From positions 335,057,131-335,121,130 of the forward strand of contig NC_073692.1 of the NCBI RefSeq assembly GCF_029784155.1: a stretch of 64,000 bases of DNA, read 5' to 3'. Below the pieces are notes generated by a model. The model ran no database searches, was not told where the DNA came from, and was given only the letters and a program-made list of their open reading frames with translations. The translations under genes and the position numbers were made by a program. Origin of the DNA: Uranotaenia lowii (taxonomy: Eukaryota > Arthropoda > Insecta > Diptera > Culicidae). The number at the start of each line of letters is the position of its first letter. The first letter of the stretch is position 1. This document shows, piece by piece, positions 24,860 to 36,473 of the stretch.

Positions 24860-26099
24860 AATTCTTAATTAAAAACATGCTTAAAACTTGTTTTATTTGA
24901 CCATTTTCTATATTTTGATATGAAAACTTGAGTTTCTTTTTCGAACGTATTAGTATGTAATCAATATTATAAAAAATCTGAAAATTTTACAAATTATAGT
25001 TTGAAAATGAAGAATCTGTTGATATTGTTAGATCTTATCTATGATTGGCGATTTTTGAGGGTTGAAAAAATCGAAGCTTTGAGCTTTAAAACGAAACGTT
25101 CACGGTTTAAGGAAATATTCTTGTTTTCTTCTGTGTAGTCGAATTAAAAATTTTTCGCGTGATATCAATAAATATATGCCGTCAGCAGAAAAATAAAATT
25201 TCAAGTATTTAGTCTAATTACCAAATTGATGACATTTTTTAAGATGCCTCGAATTCAACACTCTATTTAAGTAACTCAACGAAAGATATTTTCAGAAATT
25301 TGGTCCAGGGAATTACAAATTACAGCTGATTAAGTTTGGGTAACCGACTGTTATTCAATCCTCAGCTTTAAGTGATTAATAAACTCATTTATTGAACGAA
25401 AACTCTCACGGAGTGGAAAATTTTGCAAATTCTGAAACACATCAAGTAGGAAGAGTTTTAAGATTGTATGGAAACTCCAGCCTATGCGAGTATTTTAAAA
25501 CGATTTCTTGACGCTTCTGGTAGTGATCACCTGGATCACAAATTCCTGATTTCTGATTATAATTATATGGAATGTGTCACTAGATATGATTAAGAACTTT
25601 TAAGCCTTTTGGCAACTCAAACGAAAAGTATTTTTTAACATCTTTTTTAAACAATATTGCACGATTGAAGAACCAGGAGCAACTTATAAAAGATGAAAAA
25701 ACATTTACCTCCACAATATTATGTTACCATTCTAAACGTAAAACGAACTGGACGCATGGGTCAAAATAAAAACAGATATTTGTTACTGATTTATTTTGGG
25801 TCATATTCTTGTTTGATTTCTAATCAATAATAAAAATCCGATTGTCAAAAACATAGGGACTGTAAGTGATGCGTACATAAAAGAGATTCTCATTTAAGCA
25901 AAGAAATAAGTTATATAATAGATTTTCAAAGTATTTTCTAAATTGGCAGAAGAAAGAAATATGGAAGATTTAAGTTTGTGCAGATGCACTTTTGGTATAC
26001 CCTTCTCGAGAGAAAATAGGTCAAATAGTTAAAAAATAATAACAAAAATTCAAAATTAGTTCAAATTCAAAACATTTTCTTTTAATTTTTGAACCTAAA
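24860..26099. other. AT-rich non-coding stretch
   Basis: No recognised feature. Confidence 0.4.
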
Positions 26100-28300
26100 G
26101 CGATCTCCAACTTTGCATAAGTTAACTGTATCTGATCTATTTTCTCCCCCTTCCAAGAACCAACCTCCTTAATTTCCAATAGACAGAAATACGAGATGAA
26201 CGTATCTGAGACGTACTGGATTGGTCGCTTCGTACGACATGGACCAGTATCTAAGTGACAGTATTCTTTAGGCCGCAGCCACACAGTGCATCTGAAAATT
26301 AAAAAAAATCCACAATCAGTTTGGAATGACTCATTTTTTTATGTTCGTCCATTGCTCCCAGGAGACTCCGGGAGACAGCAATCAAATAACTTTTAATCAA
26401 CTAAGCTCTCATTCGGCTCTGGATCAGGCTGTGACCGGTGTGGTGTGACGTAATTACGTTTTCATTTGCATTTGTAATAGGTGAAATGACCCCTGAATCA
26501 ATTATCTCCGGACGTTCTGCATTCCTATTCGTAAAAATTTATCCCACGGAACACCATCACTTGGCTGCTGCTGGCTGATAACGCTTTCCCAGGGATTAAA
26601 TATTCATACCATCACATCATTACTGTGCATTTGCCACTTTAGTGGGATCGGGTTTCTTTCTTCCTTGGACCCAGGAACGCAGCACCAGCGGTATTCGAGG
26701 ATATGCTGATTAACTATACATAACCTGGGGAGCCACACCAAGCAGTCGGTGGCGTCAGATGCCGGGTGAATTTATAAAAAAAAGTGTATCCTGCTTCGGA
26801 GACGACGGAGATAAAATAGTCCGGAGAAGAAGCATCAGAACGACGACGGAACCGGAATCTGAGAGAGGGAAAAGAAAAAAAAAACGCAAGATAGCCCTAT
26901 TCATTAGCAGGTTTATCTTCGGTGAGGTCGTTTCCATGTTGTATCTATCTAATCCTGATGGGATATCCTCTTGCTAACATCCGCATGCAAAAGCACATAC
27001 ACGAGTACGAACATACAAGCACCCGGTGCGTAACTTGAATGCTCCAACCTCATCATGTGTGATCTTTTACTCGGTGTGAGCATTATCTGTATGCACGATA
27101 AAAGGTGCTTAAACGCATTTGGGATGGAAAAAGCAAAGAAGGGAAAAATACAACGAATCCATTAGCATTTAACCTCCTGCAGTGGCTTAAAGTAATCGTA
27201 AGCCACAGGACCTCTGACTAGTGGGGCATTTGGAGCTCTACCACGTTTCAAAATGTGGAGATGCAGTCATAAGACATCCTTGGTGAAAAAACTTTAACTT
27301 AAGTTTACAAACTTTTAAAATAACTTTTAGCAAGAAAATTTCAACCAGACACTGATTTCTTCTCAGAAAAAAATAATAACCACATGCTGAGAGTCAACTT
27401 TCCGACCCAATCGAGACTTCATCTAGCATCAACCCCATTTCCTTCACAGAAACGGCCATCCATATCAACATCATTCAAGCAACTCGATCTAATTGTTCCC
27501 CACTCGGGGGCAGAAATTTTGCTGCCTGTCAGAACCAGTAGCAATCAGTGAAATTGTTATCATTAATAATCTCTACGAGGTGGAGCTTAATTCCGGCTAA
27601 TTTTTCCGGTTTCTCTCATATAGCTATAGGTTTTCTTCATTTTTCCCACCGAAAGAAAACTACGAGTCCGGGGTTGATTTGTACCGTTTCGATTTCCTCC
27701 ACATTGATAGCGTCTGATAGTCACGGCAATGGAGTATAAAGAATGGGAAAGAGAAAAAAAGCTTCCATTTAGCGCTTTATGGAGCGTGATAAATTGTGGA
27801 AATCATTGTTCTAATGCAGAGAAACCACAATCACGAGTGAGTGATTGTTAGACGTTGTAGACCGAGGAAGATTTATCAGCAATACATTCCTATTCTGTTT
27901 AATGATTTGTTCATTTATATGTGGACTGAAGCGAGAAGCAAAGAAAAACATTTCTTAATCGACAAACTCCACCGACTCATGAGATTGCTTTCAAATGAAA
28001 AAGTAAAAACCAGAGGTGCTAAGAGATCCCATAATTTTACATGAAACGCCGATTCTAACCCTCTGATGGCAGCTACACCCACAAATCGGACTCTACCTAC
28101 TTCAAAAATGAACTTCTATGGAGGTGGAATTATCGGTATAAGATTCTATGCCGGACCGGCATAAACCAGCTTTCTAATAACTGGGATTGTTCTCCCAGCA
28201 CAACCGCATATTTCTGAAAGAAACCAAATAAAACATTTCCTATTCCCATGTCCTATCACGAGAAAAAGGAGGATGAAAACATACATGAAGAAGTCTAGCA
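26100..28300. other. Long GC-richer island without a recognisable gene
   Basis: The longest block in the window with mixed composition and no obvious transposon relics. It includes purine-rich patches (GAGAGAGGGAAAAGAAAAAA at 26861-26880), a dense motif cluster at 26446-26471 and short frames of 60-72 codons that overlap on both strands. No domain is visible. Absence of repeats suggests unique, possibly constrained, intergenic or intronic DNA. Confidence 0.4.
26446..26471. promoter_or_regulatory. CRE-like palindrome next to a POU octamer
   Basis: TGACGTAATTACGT contains the perfect 12-bp palindrome ACGTAATTACGT (26448-26459), combining a TGACGTAA (ATF/CREB/bZIP-type) half with a TAATTA homeodomain core. 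Four bases later comes ATTTGCAT (26464-26471), the canonical POU octamer. These are known binding motifs; function here is inference. Confidence 0.35.
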
Positions 28301-28535
28301 ACACCTGCATATTCTGAATATTGTACCAGCATCTGTGTCTTTAAACCAAAAATCATCCAAAATTTAATTTTTCAAGCATTTTGTATCAGATCACTTAGTG
28401 TAGAAATTGCTATACTTTTTCTCATCGTCAATTAATTCTGTCGCCTTCATCACTTGAAGAATCTTAATCTCAGCTAAAACATTTCTCCTTTTTAGCTTAC
28501 CCATCTAGAGTCAAATCGATCCCTCATATTTTATA

Positions 28536-28600
28536 TAAAACAAGCTAACCTGGCAAACTTTGTTGAACCTTTGAATTTCGCAAAAATAATTTACATGTAG
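28536..28600 (+). repeat. Diverged CTAGCTGACCCGG-type repeat head
   Basis: ACAAGCTAACCTGGCAAACTTTGTTGAACC resembles the heads at 1436, 23568 and 49405 with several substitutions. The rest of the element and its tail were not traced. Confidence 0.35.
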
Positions 28601-29363
28601 ATAAGCAGAGTGAAAGAAAATAATTTTCCATGTTCATGAAACTGGATTCCTTAAATGGAGCGAATCGAGACAGTTTTTGTAATATTTCTTCCATATTTTG
28701 TTAAGTGGAACTTAACAACTTCCATCATCATGAACGTGAATCAATGCGTTGTTTTTCGCATCGCAAATATTTTATAGCAACTTTACCCTTTAAAGGTCAG
28801 GGTTCGTCCTTTTTTGTTTATTCCAATTCCCCGTATTGACCTTTTTTGTCACCCAATTATATTCAATGAAATTTTGATGGTCGTGCCTACCTTCAGGGTA
28901 AAAAATAATCAGAGAATTTTGATTTCCAGCGTAAGTTGAAAGCGAATATCTTCTGGGATAAACTTGAAAATGAATTTTCTTCCGTTTTAGGTACGTTATT
29001 TTTATTTAAACTTTATTAACAGAGAATCCTAAAAACAGATACGTTCGATGTGAACCCCAAGATAAGAACCCAAAGAATGTTTTGTTGATTTTTATGAAAA
29101 TCTTTTTGTATCATATTTACGAAGAAAAAAAAATTAGTTAATTTATTAGATTCATCGAATTTTTACTCAGAGCCACTTAAAATCAATGGTTTATGGAATC
29201 ATTTTTTTACATTATAATCTTTAATTCAAAATCAGAAATGAAATTCTAAAATCAGTTTTCATTCTCGATGTTTTGAATCATCATTTTCTCGAGACTCCAA
29301 TTTATGTTTTCCAAGCATCTTGTGTTCGAAGGTGTTATTAAATCAAATCGCTGTTTCTGACCT

Positions 29364-29387
29364 CTGATACTGATACTGATACTGATA
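29364..29387. repeat. (CTGATA)4 microsatellite
   Basis: Four perfect head-to-tail CTGATA units. Confidence 0.95.
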
Positions 29388-29462
29388 CAAACTTTAAGTT
29401 TAAGTTCTATAAAGTTAACCATATTTATATTCAACATTTCGAATTTTGATTTGTTTTCAATT

Positions 29463-29960
29463 CTAATCCGCTCTTGAGTGTCAAGATGACACTTTTGGAA
29501 GTTTAGCGTCTTGTAACTTTATTCGAGTGCATCCAAGTAATAGAATTTATTCGGGGCCCCTGAAATAAATATTTGAAATCTTTAATTTTGCATCATTACT
29601 TTTTTATGGACCCACCCTGCCCAAGAAAACAAATTCCGTTAACAGTCCTTGAGTGCCAATTTGACACTCCTCGCTAAAAACCGCTATATCTCTGTTATTT
29701 CTCAACCGACTTCAGTTTTCTGTTATTCCAGCGGTGTAATGACATAAGCACTGCGATTCTTAAAAATGTCAAAAAATATAATTATATGTGTAGGGTATAT
29801 CTCAAAGCTCCAGCTTTTTTGGACACAGCTTATCTACAGTCTTCCCAAAGCAAGTTTTTTCGGATTCTTTATTCTTAGACTTTGAACGACGGAAAAATGA
29901 AGTGTTAAAGCTGAATATTGTCTGAAAATATATTTGAGTTACATCACAAGGTTTTCAAAA
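29463..29960 (+). repeat. Dispersed repeat with GAGTGTCA/TGACACT boxes, copy 2
   Basis: Matches 516-960 in the same orientation: CTAATCCGCTCTTGAGTGTC, CTTGTAACTTTATTCG, TTTTTATGGACCCACCCTG, AATTTGACACTCCT. This copy is longer at the right, with ACAGCTTATCTACAGTC. Confidence 0.6.
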
Positions 29961-30508
29961 CTATAAATTTTGTAAAAATTGGAAGAGCAACAAGAAAAAT
30001 ATATTTGTTTTAGTCTAGGGTTGCTATCCTTCCCGCAAAAGCAGGACAGCAGACGCTTTTTGAGAAAATGTCCCACCGTCCCGCTTCTTTCTTGACAAAA
30101 CTTTTGTGGTAGACTCGACCCTCTCCTATTCTACCACCTTTAAATAGTTGGTCTGTGCTTGGTGAAAAATTTCTTCGATCATTTTTAACTCCTGTCTTTT
30201 TTTCTAATCTTCTTTTATCTATTAACGATTTTCAAAACTAGAAAATGTTTTTTTTTTTTCTAAGTTTTTCTGTACTTAGGAAAAATATGTCATTCACCGA
30301 TAAGGTTGTAAAAATCAAATAGGTAACACTTTTATGAAGTTTCGCTGATTTACACCTTAAAAATCTAAATTTAGCCTCAATTTAAATTTATTGATTGAAC
30401 ACAGAAAATATAATGTCATTCAGTGATTATGTTTTTTGTGTTTTTTCTCAAAGCAAGCAGCATTTTTTTCGTAGTTTTGTAAGAAAAGGTGGAATAGTTT
30501 ATAGCATT

Positions 30509-30952
30509 TAAGGTTGCCAGAATATTTTCCAGACATGTTATGACCGGACGAATCCGGAAAACTTTATCTAAAAACCGGACAAAATCCAGGCATCTGATTT
30601 CAAAATTTTCAACCCAAAATTTGGTCAATATTCGGACGAATTTGGTCTGAACCACGGAACTATTCAATAAAAATCAAAAAGATCACACTTGGAAAAATAT
30701 TATTTCATCAAAACACATCATCAGATTTTAAATAGATTTTTTGGCTTCTGTTCAAAAACTCAAAAATAACCGTTTCATAATAATTCAATTTAAATTTGTT
30801 TTCTTCAATGTTGGAAATGGAGTGAATAAATCTGTGCAAATTCAAAGCTATTTTTTTTACAAAATTCGAGCAACCGGATAGGGACGCATTTTTTTTTCTT
30901 AATTTTGTGTCAAATATCCGTCCGGGTAAAACCAGACAATTTCGCAAGCTTA
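30509..30952. mobile_element. hAT-like MITE of the TAAGGTTGCCAG family
   Basis: About 444 bp, starting TAAGGTTGCCAGAATATTTT and ending GCAAGCTTA. Internal boxes AAAACCGGACAAAATCC and GACGAATTTGGTCTGAACC match the family. The flanks share TAGCAT (TATAGCATT at left, TTAGCATC at right), an imperfect remnant of the target duplication. Open frames of 79-83 codons on the minus strand are within the repeat. Confidence 0.65.
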
Positions 30953-32459
30953 TCTTAGCATCACCATAACAACCTGGTTCAGATTAGCGTTTCTTGAGCA
31001 CGCTCTAGCGATGTTAAAATTTTCGATTGAAGAAATTATTTTTTTTTGTTGTTTCCAAATGGTGAAGTCTCCAGATGTTTCTCTGGAATCCTAGCAGAAT
31101 CCTTTTAATGTGAAACTTAAAGAAAAAGTAAAATTCCGGATAAAATAGAACAGGACTACCGAGCGAAAAAAAAATATTATCAATCAAAAAAGTATTAAGA
31201 GACGAGTTTTCTTAAAAAACTTGTCAGAGGATCAACAAGATAAAAACTTTCTTTAGTTTTAAAATAAATTTAAATCAAGGTTTCCGAAAAAAACTATGTT
31301 TTGGCGAAAATTTATTTTACTTTCTATGGTTTAACCCAATATTTTAGTCATGGGTTTCTGTTTTCCTTAAGTTTCGTTAACATTTTTTTGGAATATTGGG
31401 TCTTTTCTACATTTTACTTGTGCAAAATCACTCATTAAATTTTTCCAATCTAAATCTAGAAACTCGAAATTTATATTGACATAAAAAACTAAAATATGTT
31501 TAAAGTTAAGAAAACCTTTGAAATCTATAAATGTTCCCAAAATTCTGTTTACTGTGGACCATACTTTGTAATGAAAAATTGCTCAAAATTCTAGTAAATT
31601 ACAAGTTTTTTTAAATGATTTCTGCAACTGTTCCGGATCGTCCCAAGAAACTTAAACTTCAGAGTGGACTGTATTTTTACTCTTGGGAACGACCTGGGGA
31701 ACACTTCACAAACTAACACTTAATTTTGTCCACCGTGGGTGCAATTAAGGCTGCCCAATCACGTAAGTCCTTTTAAGCGTTAAAGTGCTGTGATATTTAT
31801 CACCATGAACTATTTCTTCCACTAATAAGACCGAACCGATATGGGATAATTCAACTTTTATTCCCAACTTAAAACGAGCCGACGGGAGTAAAGTAATTAA
31901 CCGATGTTGTCTTGTTGGAGGTTGCTGCGAACTGATTTTTATTGCTCTATCAAAAACAAGAACGAAAACACGATCACAAGCGATCGGTTGTTTGAGAGTG
32001 AGTTCCCGGGAGAGAACTCACTTTGTGTTTTGTCACTGGGGTGGCTCTTAGTTTTATGGCAACTTATAACGATCCAAAACAGCAACCTTGCTTTGAACTT
32101 CATGATGGAAGTTGTCTTGAGAATTAAACTTTTTAAACAAATTTCATTCATCTATAGTTTATCACTTTTTATGACTTATTTTAGGAATAAATACATATGC
32201 ATAGGAATGGTATTTAAAATAAGGTTTTATTGAATTTCTAAAATGTTCCGTTTTTTCTGTAAGTATCTGGTATCCCTATTTTAATCAGGAGTGTCAAATT
32301 GACAAAAATAAAAAAAAGCACTTGAAAGAAATTTTTCATCGACACACACCAGTTAATTTAGAATAGTATTTTACGTACATAAACCGTATTATGTGAAAAA
32401 TTTCTCAAATAATTTCATTTTAATAAAAAAATTAATTAATAAGAGATTTTTGTTTGATT

Positions 32460-32593
32460 ATCAAATAAATTCGGGCTTTTTTATCGAATTCCGGACAACT
32501 GATCTGGACGGCCGGATCGCGCCTTTGAATTTTTTTATCAAATATCCAGGGCAAGTTCGGGTAAAACCGGGCAATATGGGTAGCTTTAGGTGA
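32460..32593 (+). repeat. Right-end relic of the TAAGGTTGCCAG MITE family
   Basis: GAATTCCGGACAACTGATC, CAAATATCCAGGGCAAGTTC and GGGTAAAACCGGGCAATATG match the right half of 16935-17365. The terminus is degraded (GGGTAGCTTTA). Confidence 0.5.
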
Positions 32594-33464
32594 ATCAGCG
32601 TAAAAATGTTAAAGTTGTCTTGATTCTGAAGCAAAAATGACTGATTTTGAAAAATTGCTACTTACCAACTGTTGCGTTTTTTTTTTCTACAGAAGCTGGA
32701 CAATCACATAAAAATATCCATTTCACTGGTGCAACGTAAAGAGTACATTGGCTATGAAAATGGGCGCCTTGATTCCTTTTGCGCCTGCCTACTCTGGGTG
32801 ATTTGCCATGACATTTTTTGTATACAAAAAATCAATTTTCAAATTCCACCAAAAAACATTACGAATTTATCTTTCCGTTGTATTCTGCTTAGTGCGAAAA
32901 CGAACACAATAAAAAAAAATTGCATGAACATCGGATGAACCCTGCAAGAGTAATTCGTGTACGTAAAAATTAATATTTTCATATATAAGAAGAAGATTTC
33001 ATGATAATTTTCAACTAATCCTCATTAGCACCAAATTGTCGCGAGAAACATATACTCGAATAAATAGTTACAAAGTTAACAAACATTGATTTCTTCTCTT
33101 ACTGAAAATTCGTTTGTGAGTAATCTGGGCTACGGATACTCTTGAATACAGTCTTCTCCAAATATTGCCGCTGAAGAAGTTTGTGTGAACAAATTGTGTA
33201 CCTATAGTTGAAAAATCAATTACATGCTGTCATTCGATAAAGCTTGATACTTCGAATTTTATTTCAACAAAATAAGCCAAAAATTCTGTACTTTTCTGGA
33301 TAAATCTGTACATGTGGCAACCATGCTTGCAGATGATTCTAGCTTCGGAGAATCGTTTCAATTTTTCGGAACATGCAGTCAAAGGATTTTATTGTATATT
33401 CACTTGCAAACACATTTGACGTACTGTTTGTAACGGAGAAAGAATGATTTTGCAACTTAGCAAG

Positions 33465-33672
33465 ATTCTTTCGTAGCTGACGTTAACTGTTAGAATTGGC
33501 ATAAAGTTTGCAAGTCAGTTGCTTTCTGTACCGATGTCTGTGAGTTCGAGCTCAAGAGTAAACATCGAACACAGTTGTACCGGATATGTTTTTCAATAAC
33601 TGTCAGCCAACTGCAGCGTTAGTATAAAGTCGCGAATGGTGGTAAAATTACTGTAATCGAAACATTAAAAAA
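33465..33672 (+). mobile_element. tRNA-derived SINE, copy 1
   Basis: Has a Pol III B-box-like GAGTTCGAGCTC (33542-33553), a degraded A-box region upstream (GTTTGCAAGTCAGTTG), a body shared with the minus-strand copy at 43324-43509 (CATCGAACACAGTTGTACCG, GCGAATGGTGGTAAAA) and an A-rich tail. Seeing the same head and body at two sites in opposite orientation with a 3' A-run marks it as a retroposed SINE, not a tRNA gene. Confidence 0.75.
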
Positions 33673-33842
33673 AATATTTAAAATTCCTCAAATTCAGAAA
33701 ATATTGAATACTGGAATTATCATTTCACATCACTTGTAAATATTTGCGCAGAAGTACCTACTGAAAAATCGCTGGTGATATATCATTTTTTAGAATAAAT
33801 TTTGAAAAAAATAGCATATTTTTTATTAATTTATTTAATTAA

Positions 33843-34244
33843 GGGGGGAGTAGGGTCTAACACTTTCAAAACATCGATTTTTTTATTTTCTTATTGTAAA
33901 ACATTTTAAGAATGTATGAATGAATAAAAAAAATTTTAAGGTTAAATAAAATCGTTGGGGTCCAGAAAAACATCTATTAAAAATATTTTGCTCTGATTTT
34001 TTGACTTCAGACGATTCTGTGCTGAGGTACAGTGTCCACCGCAAATTCTGTTTTCTAAAGGCATCCTCGAAAGTGCTCCGTCACCGGCTCATTTTTCAAT
34101 ATTTTTCTACGAAAAAATTACTAAATGTTCTATTAACAAAGCTTTGTATAATGCAAAAAATTTGAACACATTTGTTTTGAACGATAGCTCTAAAAAAAAT
34201 TCGTGAAAATGGTGTTTTTTTACCCGTTAGACCCTACTCCCCCC
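33843..34244. mobile_element. TTAA-flanked MITE
   Basis: About 402 bp with perfect terminal inverted repeats GGGGGGAGTAGGGTCTAAC / GTTAGACCCTACTCCCCCC, flanked by TTAA at 33839-33842 and 34245-34248. TTAA duplication is typical of piggyBac-mobilised elements, but the terminal GGGG does not match the usual CCC start, so superfamily is open. A second copy is cut by the gap at 35640-36139. Confidence 0.85.
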
Positions 34245-34499
34245 TTAATAACTCAAGCACTCAAAAAGCACATAACAACTTTGACAGTAGTGCACAAAGC
34301 TCAAATTTGGCTGATTACAAGGTACACTAAGTAAATTCAACACGAATGTATGAAGTAAAACGTTCAAACTTTATTTTCAAGGACAGTTCAGAGCCAAAAA
34401 ACCGAGAAGATTCAATCCAAAACATACTGTTACTCAATGAAAGCAGCTTCAATGGCTCCCCCGGAATAAAGAAAATCAATATGCACTAGATTTGGTGCT

Positions 34500-35230
34500 A
34501 GGTATCTCTTCTCGAAGCACATCAAGAAAAGTACTCAGCTTAGACGCCCCGTCTCGATGGCCTATCCCAGGAAAAGTGGCACTTGAAGCAATCCCCGCCC
34601 CCCGCCTCGTGTGGAATATTTAGCTGGCCCTCCCACCTCCATCCCTCAGCCATTGAACATTGTTGGCTAAAGCCCTTCTCGGAAGTGAACGGAAACCAGC
34701 TGTCTAAAATTTGCGTCAAGTGAAAATGAGCTTGGCTCGTTGGAGTTTGATCGTTGGAAATTTTCCGCTCAACCACCTCCTACCCTGGGGGTTTTCCGAT
34801 GCCATTTTTTTTTCGTTCAGTTTTTTCAACAATTTTACACTGTTTAATTGTATAGGAGTGAGTTCTACTGAGCTTTTGGAACATCATCATATTGCTCGTT
34901 TGCCGAGCACACCGAGAAAAAGAGTATGGCGATGATGCCGGGAACTTTTGAGCTTCAATTGTGCAACGCCATCGTGTTTGCGGAGCGAGCGAGCGACTAA
35001 TAATCGTTAGCTAGAATGGGAAATTTTATTCCATGTACTTATCACGGAATAAAATTTCGCATTCCAAAAATAATAATAGAATTCAACTACAGTTTGGCAG
35101 AGTTAAGTTGAGGAGCGCAAAACAATGGCGCGAAGTGGAATCGTTTCGTCGATTCGCGATGTTTGAATAAGAATGCACACTTGTTTCAGGAATGCTGGCA
35201 TAACAGAATAAAAACTCTCCTGAATTTGGT
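34500..35230. other. GC-richer single-copy-looking island
   Basis: Includes CGCCCCGTCTCGATGG, CCCCGCCCCCCGCCTCGTG and GCGGAGCGAGCGAGCGAC, unlike its flanks. Also a near-palindrome at about 35010-35060 (AATGGGAAATTTTATTCC / GGAATAAAATTTCGCATTCC). No gene recognised. Confidence 0.35.
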
Positions 35231-35314
35231 TATTTCAACAAGAAGAAAAATCTTCAAATGACCACAAGGGTGGCCCTTAGTTGCATGGAAGCATTTGAAA
35301 GCAAAAATTTCACT

Positions 35315-35332
35315 CCCCCCCCCCCCCCCCCC
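35315..35332. repeat. C18 homopolymer
   Basis: Eighteen uninterrupted C residues, about 300 bp left of the assembly gap. Length in the assembly may be inexact. Confidence 0.9.
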
Positions 35333-35639
35333 TTCCCCTTATCCTAATCCTTTTACAAAGATAAAGAGCTGTGCAAAATATCACTTTGATAAAACGACTC
35401 TCAGACGACCCTCAAACGTCTTCAACTTGAAAAGTTTAAAAAAAAAAGATTACATTTCCAATTAAAAAATACTTTATTTTTTCTAGCAACAATTTAAAAA
35501 TCTATAATCTCGATTGAAGTGGATGTTTGAAGTGCAGTAACAAAGTTGCAATGGATTATTCATATAATAGAAATTTTTTTATAAAATTTGTTCATACATT
35601 TTGTATGAGGATGTGTGGGTAATTAAAAATTAAGGAATT

Positions 35640-36139
35640 NNNNNNNNNNNNNNNNNNNNNNNNNNNNNNNNNNNNNNNNNNNNNNNNNNNNNNNNNNNNN
35701 NNNNNNNNNNNNNNNNNNNNNNNNNNNNNNNNNNNNNNNNNNNNNNNNNNNNNNNNNNNNNNNNNNNNNNNNNNNNNNNNNNNNNNNNNNNNNNNNNNNN
35801 NNNNNNNNNNNNNNNNNNNNNNNNNNNNNNNNNNNNNNNNNNNNNNNNNNNNNNNNNNNNNNNNNNNNNNNNNNNNNNNNNNNNNNNNNNNNNNNNNNNN
35901 NNNNNNNNNNNNNNNNNNNNNNNNNNNNNNNNNNNNNNNNNNNNNNNNNNNNNNNNNNNNNNNNNNNNNNNNNNNNNNNNNNNNNNNNNNNNNNNNNNNN
36001 NNNNNNNNNNNNNNNNNNNNNNNNNNNNNNNNNNNNNNNNNNNNNNNNNNNNNNNNNNNNNNNNNNNNNNNNNNNNNNNNNNNNNNNNNNNNNNNNNNNN
36101 NNNNNNNNNNNNNNNNNNNNNNNNNNNNNNNNNNNNNNN
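35640..36139. other. Assembly gap (500 N)
   Basis: Exactly 500 undetermined bases, which looks like a placeholder length. The sequence resuming at 36140 is the right part of the TTAA MITE, and ATTAAGGAATT just before the gap could be the start of that copy's left end, so the gap probably lies inside or around a MITE. The two open frames across it are artefacts. Confidence 0.99.
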
Positions 36140-36235
36140 GCAAAACAATTTATTACATTTGTTTGAAGGATAGCTCTTTAAAAAAAAAAACGTGAAAATG
36201 GTGTTCTTTTTTACTCGTTTGTCCCTACTCCACCC
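36140..36235. mobile_element. Right part of a TTAA-flanked MITE, second copy
   Basis: GAAGGATAGCTCTTTAAAAA, GTGAAAATGGTGTTCTTTTT and GTCCCTACTCCACCC match the right third of 33843-34244, followed by TTAA at 36236-36239. The left part is in the gap. Confidence 0.75.
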
Positions 36236-36299
36236 TTAAGCTTATTAGCTCTTTTTTTTAAAATGGTGTAAAATACAAAGTTTATGAATGTTTTTATCT

Positions 36300-36473
36300 T
36301 TAACATTGAATTAATTTAATTTTTGCAATCCACTTCATGTGAACAAACCAAAAACCTTACTTGTATCCTAGAAAAGATATTCAATGTTATACAAAAACAA
36401 AACTTCATAAATCTATTTTTTTTTTTATTTTAACGGTTTTGACTGCTATTTCAAAGCTATTGAACCGTAGGAT
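36300..36473 (+). repeat. Dispersed repeat fragment (CATTTCATGTGAACAA family), copy 2
   Basis: Contains CACTTCATGTGAACAAACC, AAAAGATATTCAATGTTATA and GACTGCTATTTCAAAGCTAT, matching 11190-11340 and 63650-63850. It is interrupted on the right by the hAT-like element at 36474. Confidence 0.65.

Noticed and set aside
31997..32022. 9-bp stem (AGTGAGTTC/GAACTCACT) with an 8-nt loop
   Set aside because: Short enough to arise by chance; no supporting context.
31904..32233. 109-codon open frame
   Set aside because: AT-rich composition, no domain, overlapped by a minus-strand frame, no splice or start support.
35592..36148. Long open frames of 172-183 codons on the minus strand
   Set aside because: They consist almost wholly of unknown residues from the 500-N gap.
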